59,143 nt of DNA from Emiliania huxleyi CCMP1516 (taxonomy: Eukaryota > Haptophyta > Isochrysidales > Noelaerhabdaceae). The stretch lies in the NCBI RefSeq assembly GCF_000372725.1, contig NW_005195220.1, forward strand, positions 10,082-69,224. The letters are read 5' to 3'. Position numbers and translations under genes: made by a program. The notes below the pieces were generated by a model. That model saw nothing but the letters and a program-made list of their open reading frames with translations, ran no database searches and was not told the origin of the DNA. Positions within the stretch are counted from its first letter, which is position 1, and each line of letters begins with the position of its first letter. Below are positions 51,054 through 59,143 of this stretch, in pieces.

Positions 51054-52551
51054 ATGTTGCTCTCGCTCTCGGCCTCCCTCGCGCTCTCACTGCTGAGGAT
51101 CGCCGCGGCGGCAGTGCGCCTCGCCGCGAGTGCTGCTCTCGGCCTGCGCGATCCGGCCGACAGCGCGTGCGCGTGCGAGTTTTACGAGGGCGTCGTCCAC
51201 CACCTGCGGACCAAACCCAAGCGGCACACCCTGACCTATCGCGTGCGGTACTGCCTCCTCGACCTGGACGCGGCGCGCCCGCCTGCCTGCTGCGCCGCGC
51301 AGCTCGAGGACCGGCTGACCGCCGCGCAGGCGCGCTCGGAGAGCGGTTACGACGGTAAGGTGCTGCTGCTGCTACTGCCCGGGAGCGCCGGCTTTGAGGA
51401 GAGCTTCGCACCCTCTCCTCGCCCCTTTCCGAGACCTTTCCCTACAGCCCCCCTCCTCGAGACCGTCGCCGACACGCCTCCCCAGCAGAACCCCGCCGCC
51501 GTCTTGCACACGTCCGTGACACGCCCATGACGCGCCCGGGACATGCACATGCACATGCACATGCACATGCACACGCACACGCACACCGCCCATGACGCGT
51601 CCGGGACGTGTCCCACCAGGAGAACCCCATCGTCGTCTACTACTGCCACGACGCGGCGGGGGCGCTGCGCTGCTGCCTGGCGGAAGTGACAAACACCCCG
51701 TGGGGAGACCGAGTGCGGTTCGCGTTTGCTCCGAGCGGCGACGAGCTGCCAAAGGCAATCGCGCGTCTCGCCGCTGCGGGACCCGTCCATGACACGTCCG
51801 CGACACGTCCGCGACACGTCCGCGACACCCGTCCCGCAGGCGATGCATGTCTCGCCGCTGCAGGACAGGACACGCGTGGAGCGCTGTCACACCAGGCCTC
51901 GAAGGTGAGGTTGAGCTCGGTTGTCTGCAGGACATGGCCAGCGCGTGGACGCTGCACGCCAGCGCCCCCGCAGAGCGGCTCGCCCTCTCCGTCTCGTGCG
52001 AGCACCCGGAGCTGGGACGCTTCTTCGACGCGTCGCTCGCCGCGCGCCGCGTGGCGCAGCGCCCCTAGATGCGGACGATCTCCCCAGATCTCCCCAGATC
52101 ACCCCAAATCTCCCAAATCTCCCCAGATCTCCTTGACACGCATCCAGCTGTCTCCGGCTGTCTTTGTACCGCATCCAGCGGCAACTGATCCGTAGCCCGT
52201 GTGTGTGCTCTCTCACACGAGGCTCGCAGCACACTGCGCGAGACCCGCACTCCCGCCCTCAGCCCCGTCGCCCTCTTGCCCCAGGCGCAGCCCGCCTCGT
52301 CCGAGGTCTGGGCCTGGCTCATGCCCCACCGCGTCGCCGCCTGGATCTACTGGCACGCCACACTCCTCCTCTGGGCGGGCGTGCCCTTCCTGCCGCACCC
52401 GAAGAGCTCGGACCCAGCCGCATACAAGCGCGACATCCTCGCAAAGGCGGAGGCCTCTGGCAAGACGCTCTGCCCGGCCGTCGGCGCCGCCGCGGTGGGC
52501 CAGCCCCGCTTCTCATGGCGCGACGCGGCGCGGTATCCGTGGGACGGCTAG
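51054..52551 (+). CDS. DUF1365 family membrane-associated protein
   Basis: Five exons fixed by frame and family conservation: 51054-51398, 51620-51754, 51840-51863, 51931-52053 and 52285-52551; 297 residues, all introns phase 0. The N-terminus [20 protein letters not shown] is a signal or anchor. The DUF1365 core follows: CEFYEGVVHHLRTKPKRHTL, YRVRYCLLDLD, GKVLLLLLPGSAGFE joined to ENPIVVYYCHDAAG, LAEVTNTPWGDRVRFAFAP, AMHVSPLQ joined to DMASAWTLHASAP, SVSCEHPELGRFFDASLAAR, and the plant-type tail LMPHRVAAWIYWHATLLLWA. Function is unestablished; family members in bacteria neighbour lipid-modification genes. The four introns have GA, GC, GA and GC donors (none GT). The third exon is only 24 nt. 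Confidence 0.92.
51399..51619 (+). other. GA-AG intron with hexamer repeats
   Basis: First intron of the DUF1365 gene, 221 nt, starting GAGAGCTTCG and ending CCCACCAG. The next exon starts GAGAACCCC. A perfect GTAAGG inside exon 1 (51355 on) cannot be the donor, since the residues after it (GKVLLLLLPGS) are conserved family sequence. It contains ACATGC/ACACGC hexamer repeats (about 51540-51590) and GACACGCC/GACGCG phrases. Confidence 0.8.
51755..51839 (+). other. GC-AG intron that copies the following micro-exon
   Basis: Second intron of the DUF1365 gene, 85 nt. Its first 28 nt (51755-51782) match the next 28 nt after the acceptor (51840-51867) at about 23 positions, including an uninterrupted GTCTCGCCGCTGC. 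The middle is tandem GACACGTCCGC. Confidence 0.85.
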
Positions 52552-52886
52552 AGAGAAGACACCGAGGCCGCCCGCGCCCCGCGCGCGCGCCTTGGTCTTT
52601 TGTGAGATATTGTACCGCTACGGCTACGGCTAATACGGCTTACGTAAAATAATATCGGGCCCAAATATCGCGTCACACCAATCCTCGCTACCCAATCAGC
52701 GGAAGAAATAAACTCGCCCTCGGAAGCACAAAGCAGCGCGGCATGGAGCTGTACACATAGAGAAAGACAAAGAGGCGCGCCGCCAGGGGTCGCAATCTCG
52801 ATCTAATACCGTCGAGCTGTCCTCTGCTCTCATCCAGACTCGCTCACACATGGCGGAGACCACCCGCCGGTGTGTGCCCCTTCCCA
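52552..52886. other. intergenic between convergent genes, no gene seen
   Basis: 3' flanks of the DUF1365 gene (plus) and the DUF3598-like gene (minus). CTACGGCTA repeats (about 52617-52640) and an AT-rich stretch AAAATAATATC follow. No clear polyadenylation signal was recognised. Confidence 0.4.
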
Positions 52887-53801
52887 TCACGCCTCAAACA
52901 CGAGCCACCGCACCTCCGCCAGCCCGCCCTCGGCGTCCCAGTGCGCCTCGACAGTGTACAGCCGCCTGCCGCCGACTGCCTCGCCCTCGCCGCTGTCGGC
53001 CGTCGAGTGCTGCGGAGGCCACCACGCGGCGGCGCTGGAGAAGGGCTGGTTGGCGACGCGCCGCGTGGGCGCCACCACCGCGACTGTCCCGCCAGCGCAC
53101 AGCAGCACCGCGTCCGCCGCCGACGCCGACCCAACCCTCGTGCTCTGCCACGCGACGCCGGCCAGCGAGCGCTGCTCGAGCGAGGCGCTGACTGCGAAGC
53201 CGGAGCCGGGCGCGCGCGTCGGCGCGGCCGCCCGCTCGAGCGCGCGTTCCAGCTCCGCGCCGCAGACCGCCGCAGCCTCGCAGCTCTCGGACCAGCCCTC
53301 GGCAGCGGCGGCCGAAGGCCACGGCCCACGAGCGTCCTCGCGGACGAGGGCGAGCTGCTGGAGCGTTCCGTCGGCGGAGTGGACGACGCCGGCGCTCATC
53401 CTCAGGTGGTCGCCGTGGTGGAGGAAGAGCTCGGCGGCGCAGGGAGTGCCCGCCGGGCTCCGCCTCATGCACCACGCGCTCGGCCCTCCGGGCAGCAGCA
53501 GCGTCGTCATCTCGGGCGAGGCGGGGTGGAGCATCCCGTGCGGCGTGCTGCAGGCTTCCTCGGTGAGGTGCCACGGGCCGCTCTGCGGACCCTCCGCAAC
53601 CGTGCCGCGCTCGTCGCGGTAGTGGTACACGACCTGCATCGAGCAGCCTTTTCCCGTCGGCTCAAAGGCCCGCTCCGCATCAAAGACGGAGCGCAGCTCG
53701 CCGCTCGGGCTCCAGCGACACCAGAGCGCGTGCCATCGACGCGCCAGCTTGAGGTAGACAAAGCGGCGCCAGTGCACCGCGGCGAGGTCCTCGACTGGCA
53801 T
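52887..53801 (-). CDS. DUF3598-like (lipocalin-type) protein
   Basis: Single exon, ATG at 53801, stop at 52887; 304 residues. The opening HWRRFVYLKLARRWHALWCR, WSPSGELRSVFDAERAF and CSMQVVYHYRD follow the DUF3598 pattern (W..F......W.G.W.R.SP.GEL..SF...R.F), a calycin/lipocalin-like beta-barrel family of cyanobacteria and algae. The rest alternates strands and turns (GMLHPASPEMTTLLLPGGPS, LFLHHGDHLRMSAGVVHSAD), as expected for a barrel, ending in RRLYTVEAHWDAEGGLAEVR. Members of the family are suggested to bind small ligands, possibly tetrapyrroles; this is not established here. No transit peptide is obvious. Upstream in sense are the AATTCTTTTTT motif and a leader repeat. Confidence 0.72.
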   Translation of the reverse strand: MPVEDLAAVHWRRFVYLKLARRWHALWCRWSPSGELRSVFDAERAFEPTGKGCSMQVVYHYRDERGTVAEGPQSGPWHLTEEACSTPHGMLHPASPEMTTLLLPGGPSAWCMRRSPAGTPCAAELFLHHGDHLRMSAGVVHSADGTLQQLALVREDARGPWPSAAAAEGWSESCEAAAVCGAELERALERAAAPTRAPGSGFAVSASLEQRSLAGVAWQSTRVGSASAADAVLLCAGGTVAVVAPTRRVANQPFSSAAAWWPPQHSTADSGEGEAVGGRRLYTVEAHWDAEGGLAEVRWLVFEA

Positions 53802-53855
53802 ATATGTGTGTGGCGTGGAGGCGGCCCGAAGAGCGCGGGCATATGCGTTACAGAC

Positions 53856-53873
53856 GATAAAAAAGAATTACCC
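53856..53873 (-). promoter_or_regulatory. TAATTCTTTTTTATC upstream motif
   Basis: In minus-strand sense GGGTAATTCTTTTTTATC ends about 55 nt before the ATG at 53801. It shares TAATTCTTTTTT exactly with the motif before the U-box gene (28946-28959). Confidence 0.45.
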
Positions 53874-53900
53874 GGGATAGCCGCCGGCGTCATCGGCGTC

Positions 53901-53942
53901 ACCCATCCCTCCCTTGGGTTGTCTGTTTTCTTTCTTTCTTTA
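53901..53942 (-). repeat. leader repeat copy upstream of the DUF3598-like gene
   Basis: In minus-strand sense it reads AAAGAAAGAAAGAAAACAGA, CAACCCAAGGGAGGGATGGG, identical over most of its length to the units at 34393-34500. It lies about 100 nt before the ATG at 53801, again on the sense strand of the following gene. Confidence 0.8.
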
Positions 53943-55162
53943 TCGGCGTCACCGCCCCCTTGATAGTCAGCGCCCTCTTGGTAGTGTCATAAGTGTGGCT
54001 GATGTGTGTCAGAGCCTGACAGCGCTTAGTTCTACATGCAACCTTAGCCTTGTTACGCTTTGGATTGATCAGCAAAGTGTCAAAAAATCATGCCTCCCGC
54101 GTCCCCACCGACACACCAGCAGCCGTCATTCGCCCCCCCCCAGGAGCTTGTTCAGCAGGATCCGGGACAGGTCTGATGCACTACCTCACTGGGCCTGAGA
54201 CCACCGAGACAACGCCCGTCACCGTCTCGGGTTTGCGTGGGGTCGAACCACTCCCGGGATGAGCAAGCTCATCGTTTTGTTCTGTGTTGTCCCTCGCATC
54301 TGATTAATTAATGGTCAAAATTCCTGTTGTGCAAGAGCGGAGAGGGCTCGGACGGGGCGCGTGGCGGGACTCTCAAAAACAACCACGAAAAGTCGCAGTT
54401 CTATCCAAGGACCAAGCGCTTGCGCTTCGGCGGTTAGTGGTGCACTAACCTCCGATAAACCCTTCGGGTCGCTCCTCATCGCAAACCCTGTCAGTCAGCA
54501 GAGTCCTCCTTCCTACGGGAATGTACGTATAAGAGCTACGTACACTGAAAAAGGGCGGGGCTGTCCCGGAAAGTGAGAAACGCCGGGCAGCGTGACGCAA
54601 GAGAGAGAGTGAGGGCTGACAAGCTGCCGAGCCCAAATCACTGTGAGAGTCGTGATTTCTTGTTGGTCTTTAAAAAACATCGCGTGACGCACAACTTCAC
54701 CCTCCCATACGCCATACGAAAGAGAGAGTCGTGATTTCTTGTTGGTCTTCAAAAAAATCTCTCTCCCATACGTGTTTGTGCTCCTCCTTCCTTCGCTGTC
54801 CCATCTCCTCATCTCTTTCCCGCCTGGGCGGGGCGGCGGGCGGGCGCGCGGTGCGGAGCGGCGTGTGCGTGTGTGTGACTGCGACAAGGGACCATTGGGT
54901 TTGATTATGAACAACGAAGGCGCTCTCAAAAAAGACACGTAAGAGCGACAAATTAAAAAGAATTTTACAAAAAGAAACTGCTCCTGCGGTGGTCAGCTTT
55001 GCAGCACCCAGTGAGGGCTGAGGGCCAAAAGTAAAACGCTCAACGCCGCTCTCGGCTCTCAGAGAGGCGTTATATCTCAGTAACCCCGCTCGCAGGTACT
55101 AGAGCAGCGTTCGTCAAGCTCAAACCCCACTCCAGTGAGGTGCACGAGCAGTAGCTAACACC
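53943..55162. other. intergenic, no gene seen
   Basis: AT-richer than average. A direct repeat of AGTCGTGATTTCTTGTTGGT followed by CTT(T/C)AAAAAA occurs at 54647-54676 and 54727-54756. CGAGGTCGAACCACTCC-type sequence (54240-54255) resembles a B-box on the minus strand but has no A-box. AAAAAGAATTTTAC at 54955-54968 is an A-rich relative of the promoter-like motif in the opposite orientation. The unrecognised first exon of the RING-ankyrin gene may lie here. Confidence 0.45.
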
Positions 55163-57943
55163 GTGGCGGAGACCGGCAGCCTTCCCCAAACGGTGCGGAA
55201 AGCGGCCGGGCGAGGTGACGAGGCGGCGCTGCTGGCGTGGATTGACGGCGGCGGGCGGGTCAATGACGCGACTTGCGTGGTAAACGATGTGAGCGGCGTC
55301 ACCGCGCTGATGCTCGCCGCCGATGAGGGCCACGAGCGGGTGGTCGAGCTGCTGCTGCAGCGCGGCGCTGAGGTCAACCTGCAGAACAGCGACGGCGGCA
55401 CCGCACTGATGCACGCCGCCGCCGAGGGCCACGAGCGAGTGGTCGATTTGCTGCTGCAGCGCGGCGCGGCGATAAACCTGCAGGACAGCGACGGCGCCAC
55501 CGCGCTGGTGATCGCCGCCGGCGCAGGCCACGAGCGGGTGGTCGAGCTGCTGCTTCAGCGTGGGGCGGAGGTCACCTCGCAGGACAGCGCCGGCGCCACC
55601 GCGCTGATGGACGCCGCCAACAGCGGCCACGAGCGGGTGGTCGAGCTGCTGCTTCAACGCGGCGCGGAGGTCAACCTGCAGAAGAGCGACGGCTGGACCG
55701 CGCTGATGCTCGCCGCCGTCAACAGCCGCGAGCGGGTGGTCGAGCTGCTACTGCAGCGTGGCGCTCAAGTCAACCTACAGAGCAGCAAAGGCCTCACCGC
55801 GCTGATGGCCGCCGCCGCCGACGGCCACGAGCGGATGGTCGAGCTGCTGCTGCAGCGCGGCGCGGATGCCAACCTGCAGGACAGCAATGGCGGCACCGCG
55901 CTGATGTTCGCCGCCATGAACGGCCACGAGCGGGTGGTCGAGCTGCTGCTGCAGCGCGGCGCGGAGATCAACAAGCAGAACAGCGACGGCGACACCGCGC
56001 TGATGCACGCCGCCGCCGACGGCCACCCCGCCATCGTGCTCCGCCTGCTGCGGGCGGGCGCGGATACGAAGCTGCGCTCTGCGAAGGGCGAGTCCGCGCT
56101 GCAGTACGCCAGGGAGCAGGGCCACAGCGAGTGCGTCGAGGCCTTCCGGCAGCACATCGCGGAGGTGGCTGCGAGCCGGCGCGAGGCGGCGGCGGGCGGC
56201 GCGGGCGGCGCTTCCTTGGGCGAGGCGGCGGCGGGAGCGAGGGCCGTGGCCTCTTCCGGCTCACTGGGCAGCCTCTTCAGCTCGGTGGAGCGGTACGATC
56301 CGGCGTTGGACGCGTGGGAGGCGGTAGGGCCGATGGCGGTGGCGCGGGTCTCTCTTCCCAACGAAGCGGCGGCAGCAGCTCTCCACGGCGACGACGCGGC
56401 GCTGTTGGCGTGGCTCGACAGCGGCGGGCGGGTCAATGCGACTTTCCGGGCGGGCGATGTGGGCGGCGTCACCGCGCTGATGCTCGCCGCCGGCAGCGGC
56501 CACGAGCGAGTGGTCGAGCTGTTGCTGCAGCGCGGTGCGGGTGCCAACTTGCAGGATAGTGTCGGCCGCACTGCGCTGATGGTCGCCGCCCGCAACGGCC
56601 ACGAGCGGGTGGTCGATTTGCTGCTTCAGCGCGGCGCGGCGGTCAACATGCAAGGCATCAACGGCGACACCGCGCTGATGCTCGCCGCCCAGAAGGGCGA
56701 CGAGCGAGTGATCGAGTTGCTGCTTCAGCGCGACGCGAATGCCAACTTGCAGAACGGCATCGGCTTCACCGCGCTGATGTTCGCCGCCGGCAGCGGCCAC
56801 GAGCGGGCGATCGAGCTGCTGCTGCAGCGCAGCGCGGATGCTAACTTGCAGGATAGCGCCGGCGTCACCGCGCTGATGCACGCCGCCGCCAACGGCCACC
56901 TGCTGAAGAGCGACGGCCACGAGCGGGTGGTCGAGCTGCTGATTCGGCATGGCGCGGATATCAACCTGCAGGACAGCAACGGCCTCACCGCGCTGATGAC
57001 CGCCGCTGGCAACGGCCACGAGCGAGTGGTCGACTTGCTGCTTCAGCGCGGCGCGGATGTCAACCTGCTGAAGAGCGACGGCTTCACCGCGCTGGTGCTC
57101 GCCGCCATGAACGGCCACGAGCGAGTAGTCGATCTGCTCTGTCAGCGCGGCGCGGAGATCGACAAGCGGGGCAGCGACTGCTGGACCGCGCTGATGTTCG
57201 CCGCCGCCAACGGCCACCCCGCCACCGTGCGCCTCCTGCTGCGGGCGGGCGCGGATGCAAAGCTGCGCACTGAGAATGGCAAGTCTGCGCTACAGCTGGC
57301 CAAGGGGGGGGGCCACGCCGAGTGCGTGCGCGCCCTCGAGGAGCACGCGGCGGCGAAGGAGGCAGCGCAGGCAGCGGCGAGGGCGGTGGAGAGTGCGGCG
57401 GCAGAGGCGGAGGCGGCGCGGCATGCCGAGGCGCTGCTGGCGGAGGAGGAGGCGGAGAAGGAGGCGGGGCGCGCCAAGGAGAGCAAGAAGGGGAAGAAGA
57501 AGAAGAAGAAGGGGAAGGGTGGTGGGGGTGGCGCTGGGCCGTCGCAGGGGCTGTCCGAGGATGAGGCAGCGCTGGCGGCGGCGGAGGAGGTGGAGTTCGA
57601 GGAGAGCGCGAGGCTGGAGGACGAGACGAGGCGCCCAGCGGGGGAGCAGGCGCCTCCCGCCGGGTCGACCAGCGACCCTCCACTCAGGACTGAGGAGCAG
57701 CCCGTTGCGGCGCTCTCGCTAGCCGACGCCAACTTCGACACGGGTCGCGCAGCGGTCCCCGAGTCCACCCTGGGCGGCGAGACCACCTGCATAGTTTGCT
57801 TCACTCGGCCGAAGGATCACGTCGCGATCCCTTGCGGGCATCAGTGCGCGTGCGGCGACTGCTCCGCTAAGATGGAGCAGTGTCCTATCTGCCGCCAGTC
57901 GGTGCTTATGTGGATGGACTCATCGCGCATTCGCCTGGCGTGA
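55163..57943 (+). CDS. ankyrin-repeat RING-type E3 ubiquitin ligase with Kelch remnant
   Basis: Open frame of 926 codons to TGA at 57941. There are two ankyrin blocks of about nine repeats each (about residues 48-345 and 430-735), both introduced by DEAALLAWIDGGGRV-type units. Between them lies SVERYDPALDAWEAVGPMAV (about residues 372-392), a textbook Kelch-repeat signature, as a single blade. A Lys-rich stretch (SKKGKKKKKKGKGG, about 773-786) follows, then a C-terminal RING-HC finger CIVCFTRPKDHVAIPCGHQC to CPICRQSV (about 874-912). It probably ubiquitinates ankyrin-bound substrates. The frame opens at GTG 55163 with no ATG before the first repeat. TAG lies four codons upstream, so either GTG initiates or an upstream exon is missing, as in the paralogue at 45304-48048. 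Confidence 0.88.
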   Translation: MAETGSLPQTVRKAAGRGDEAALLAWIDGGGRVNDATCVVNDVSGVTALMLAADEGHERVVELLLQRGAEVNLQNSDGGTALMHAAAEGHERVVDLLLQRGAAINLQDSDGATALVIAAGAGHERVVELLLQRGAEVTSQDSAGATALMDAANSGHERVVELLLQRGAEVNLQKSDGWTALMLAAVNSRERVVELLLQRGAQVNLQSSKGLTALMAAAADGHERMVELLLQRGADANLQDSNGGTALMFAAMNGHERVVELLLQRGAEINKQNSDGDTALMHAAADGHPAIVLRLLRAGADTKLRSAKGESALQYAREQGHSECVEAFRQHIAEVAASRREAAAGGAGGASLGEAAAGARAVASSGSLGSLFSSVERYDPALDAWEAVGPMAVARVSLPNEAAAAALHGDDAALLAWLDSGGRVNATFRAGDVGGVTALMLAAGSGHERVVELLLQRGAGANLQDSVGRTALMVAARNGHERVVDLLLQRGAAVNMQGINGDTALMLAAQKGDERVIELLLQRDANANLQNGIGFTALMFAAGSGHERAIELLLQRSADANLQDSAGVTALMHAAANGHLLKSDGHERVVELLIRHGADINLQDSNGLTALMTAAGNGHERVVDLLLQRGADVNLLKSDGFTALVLAAMNGHERVVDLLCQRGAEIDKRGSDCWTALMFAAANGHPATVRLLLRAGADAKLRTENGKSALQLAKGGGHAECVRALEEHAAAKEAAQAAARAVESAAAEAEAARHAEALLAEEEAEKEAGRAKESKKGKKKKKKGKGGGGGAGPSQGLSEDEAALAAAEEVEFEESARLEDETRRPAGEQAPPAGSTSDPPLRTEEQPVAALSLADANFDTGRAAVPESTLGGETTCIVCFTRPKDHVAIPCGHQCACGDCSAKMEQCPICRQSVLMWMDSSRIRLA

Positions 57944-58261
57944 CCGTGAGGAGCTGAAACTTGAGAGGGCCTAGAGCTAGAGCAGTGAAGTGCACTTTTT
58001 CAAGCTCAATCGCCAGGCCACTAAGACACCTGCCGTAACAGAGCGAGCGAGCGCGCGCGCGCGCGAACACACAGTGTGCAGGGTACAGCCACGCGAAAAG
58101 CCGTACACGGCTCTTGCGTCAACAGAGACGACACCTCTTGCTTACGTCTAGGGCGATGAGAGACGAGCAGCCATGTCCATGGCCGCCGATATGCATTTGC
58201 CAATTACCTGTGGTAGTACCTCGGAGCGCGCACCCATCGGAGACAGTGCGCTGCGCGCCCC
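57944..58261. other. intergenic between convergent genes, no gene seen
   Basis: 3' flank of the RING-ankyrin gene and of the minus-strand membrane protein. A GC alternating run GAGCGAGCGCGCGCGCGCGCG lies near 58040-58063. No gene. Confidence 0.45.
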
Positions 58262-58820
58262 TCACGCCGCGAGAACGCAAGCGACGACGGGGCTTGCGCT
58301 GGAGTCAGCGGGGAGCGACTTGGGCTCGGCGCGTGGGGGCTTCCCGCCCGCGGCCAAGCGCCAGAGCTGAGGGCAGAGCCACGCGCTGGCGCAAAAGGGC
58401 CCGAGGGAGAGGGCGGCGCCGAGAGCGGGCAGCAGCGTCTCGCCGGTGGCGGCGGCGAGGTTGAGGCTGCGGAGGAGGAGGAGCAGGTTGCACGCAGGCA
58501 GGGCGCGCCGCAGCAGGGGGCCCGCCGCCCGTCCCAGGCCGCCTTGCGCGCTCCACCGAGCGAGCGCCGCCGCGGCGGCGGTGTCGCCGCGGCGGGACGC
58601 GTCCATGGAAGCGTCCGCGGACGCGTCCAGCGGTCCGTCGTCGGAGGCTGCTCGCACCGAGAGTGCGAGGAGGCCGTGAACGGCGCCGATGGAGGCGTAG
58701 GTGAGCACCATGAAGGGGGCGATGGAGGGGATGGTGCGCATGCGCTCCGAGACGGCGCGTGGCGAGCGCGCGAGGTCGTCGGCGATGAAGGCGAGCGGGA
58801 AGAGGAGGAGGCAGGCGCAC
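58262..58820 (-). CDS. multi-pass membrane protein, 3' exon only
   Basis: The last exon runs from an acceptor at 58821-58822 (GACGCAG in sense) to the stop at 58262. In the frame shifted by one base from the exon edge it reads CACLLLFPLAFIADDLARSP, RAVSERMRTIPSIAPFMVLT and YASIGAVHGLLALSV, then a Ser/Asp loop, CNLLLLLRSLNLAAA, LGAALSLGPFCASAWLCPQL and LAAGGKPPRAEPKS. This gives about four membrane segments. The Met at 58741 is internal to the conserved-looking part, not the start. Upstream, QFGPHPNAQE followed by GTACCC (about 59010-59045) looks like the end of a previous exon, so the gene continues past the window edge. Family not recognised with confidence. Confidence 0.6.
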
Positions 58821-59143
58821 CTGCGTCACGAGTGCGGCCGTCCCTCCGCGCTCTCCGTGCGCACACCGCGTATCCCAAAGCCCTCGGCCTCTCTCCGTGT
58901 CTCCGTGTGTCTCTGTGTTTTCCGTGACCCCCACACCGCACCCCCAGCCCTCGGTCTCCCCATGTCTCCTCCGTGCGCGCGCACGCCCGCACCCTGGGTA
59001 CCTCCTGTGCGTTGGGGTGGGGTCCGAACTGGTTTCTCTTTAGAACTAGAGGATCTCGGTAAATTTGTCTACCGTAGAAATCGGAGGTATGCCTTAGACC
59101 CCGTTAGAATCTCCGCTACTATCCAGAGGGTCAATGTTCTGCT
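58821..59143 (-). other. intron and probable upstream exon of the membrane-protein gene
   Basis: In minus sense the stretch from about 59012 down to 58821 starts GTACCCAGGG and ends GACGCAG and contains repeated GAGACACGGAG phrases, fitting a GT-AG intron. Codons NQFGPHPNAQE just upstream may be exon. Sequence from about 59045 to the end is AT-rich and shows no frame. Confidence 0.35.

Noticed and set aside
51355..51360. The perfect GTAAGG in DUF1365 exon 1 as a splice donor
   Set aside because: The codons after it (GKVLLLLLPGSAGFE) are conserved family sequence and must be exonic.
54165..54262. A tRNA near TGGTTCGACCCC (minus strand)
   Set aside because: B-box match alone; no A-box at the right distance and no cloverleaf.

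Overview
The window reads as nuclear DNA of a GC-rich unicellular alga. Genes lie close together on both strands, many have introns, there is no operon logic, and the products are eukaryotic: glutamine-dependent NAD synthetase with a fused nitrilase domain, U-box and RING proteins, PH and TPR domains, C2H2 zinc fingers, secretory sulfotransferases and algal/plant DUF1365. A haptophyte is my best guess, from base composition, frequent GC splice donors and abundant ankyrin and sulfotransferase genes. A dinoflagellate or pelagophyte is not excluded, and no organism-specific marker is present. One 100-N assembly gap lies at 11770-11869.

Layout. 1-6.8 kb: the 5' end of a prefoldin-like gene (minus) diverging from a long, repeat-riddled multi-exon gene of unknown function (plus). 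7.9-11.3 kb: a SHOCT-like small protein and a disordered protein (plus). 11.8-12.5 kb: gap and a ~640-bp palindrome. 12.8-24.2 kb, all minus: a glycosyltransferase/sulfotransferase fusion, a small coiled-coil gene, NAD synthetase, a PAN/DUF3431 protein and a secreted GNAT acetyltransferase. 24.5-37.8 kb, all plus: a TFxP-motif protein, a C2H2 zinc-finger protein, a TPR/coiled-coil/U-box ligase, a membrane sulfotransferase and a PH-TPR protein. 38.3-39.6 kb: a candidate element with perfect 33-bp terminal inverted repeats around an interrupted coiled-coil gene. 40-58 kb: three related ankyrin genes (two with RING fingers), a small membrane protein, the DUF1365 gene, a DUF3598-like gene and a partial multi-pass membrane protein.

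The most unusual feature is intron structure. In the DUF1365 gene (51054-52551), the PH-TPR gene (35929-37808), NAD synthetase (16465-20933) and the unknown gene (639-6760), reading frame and protein-family conservation fix many introns precisely. Most of these start with GC or GA rather than GT. Most also begin with a copy (6 to about 36 nt) of the first bases of the exon that follows, as if each intron arose by duplication of an exonic segment containing AG|G. Many are filled with minisatellites, and related 11-bp repeats recur in the same transcriptional sense in genes on opposite strands. Genes with plain GT-AG introns (zinc finger, U-box, DUF3431, small membrane protein) lack these duplications.

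A second theme is short dispersed repeats at gene starts. An (AAAG)n-plus-GGGAGGGATGGG leader repeat lies upstream of three genes, always in the sense orientation. An AATTCTTTTT motif lies about 45-60 nt before three start codons. Functionally, the two sulfotransferase proteins, the fused GT-A-like domain and the DUF3431 protein suggest sulfated glycan synthesis in the secretory pathway; the U-box and two RING-ankyrin proteins suggest ubiquitin ligation.
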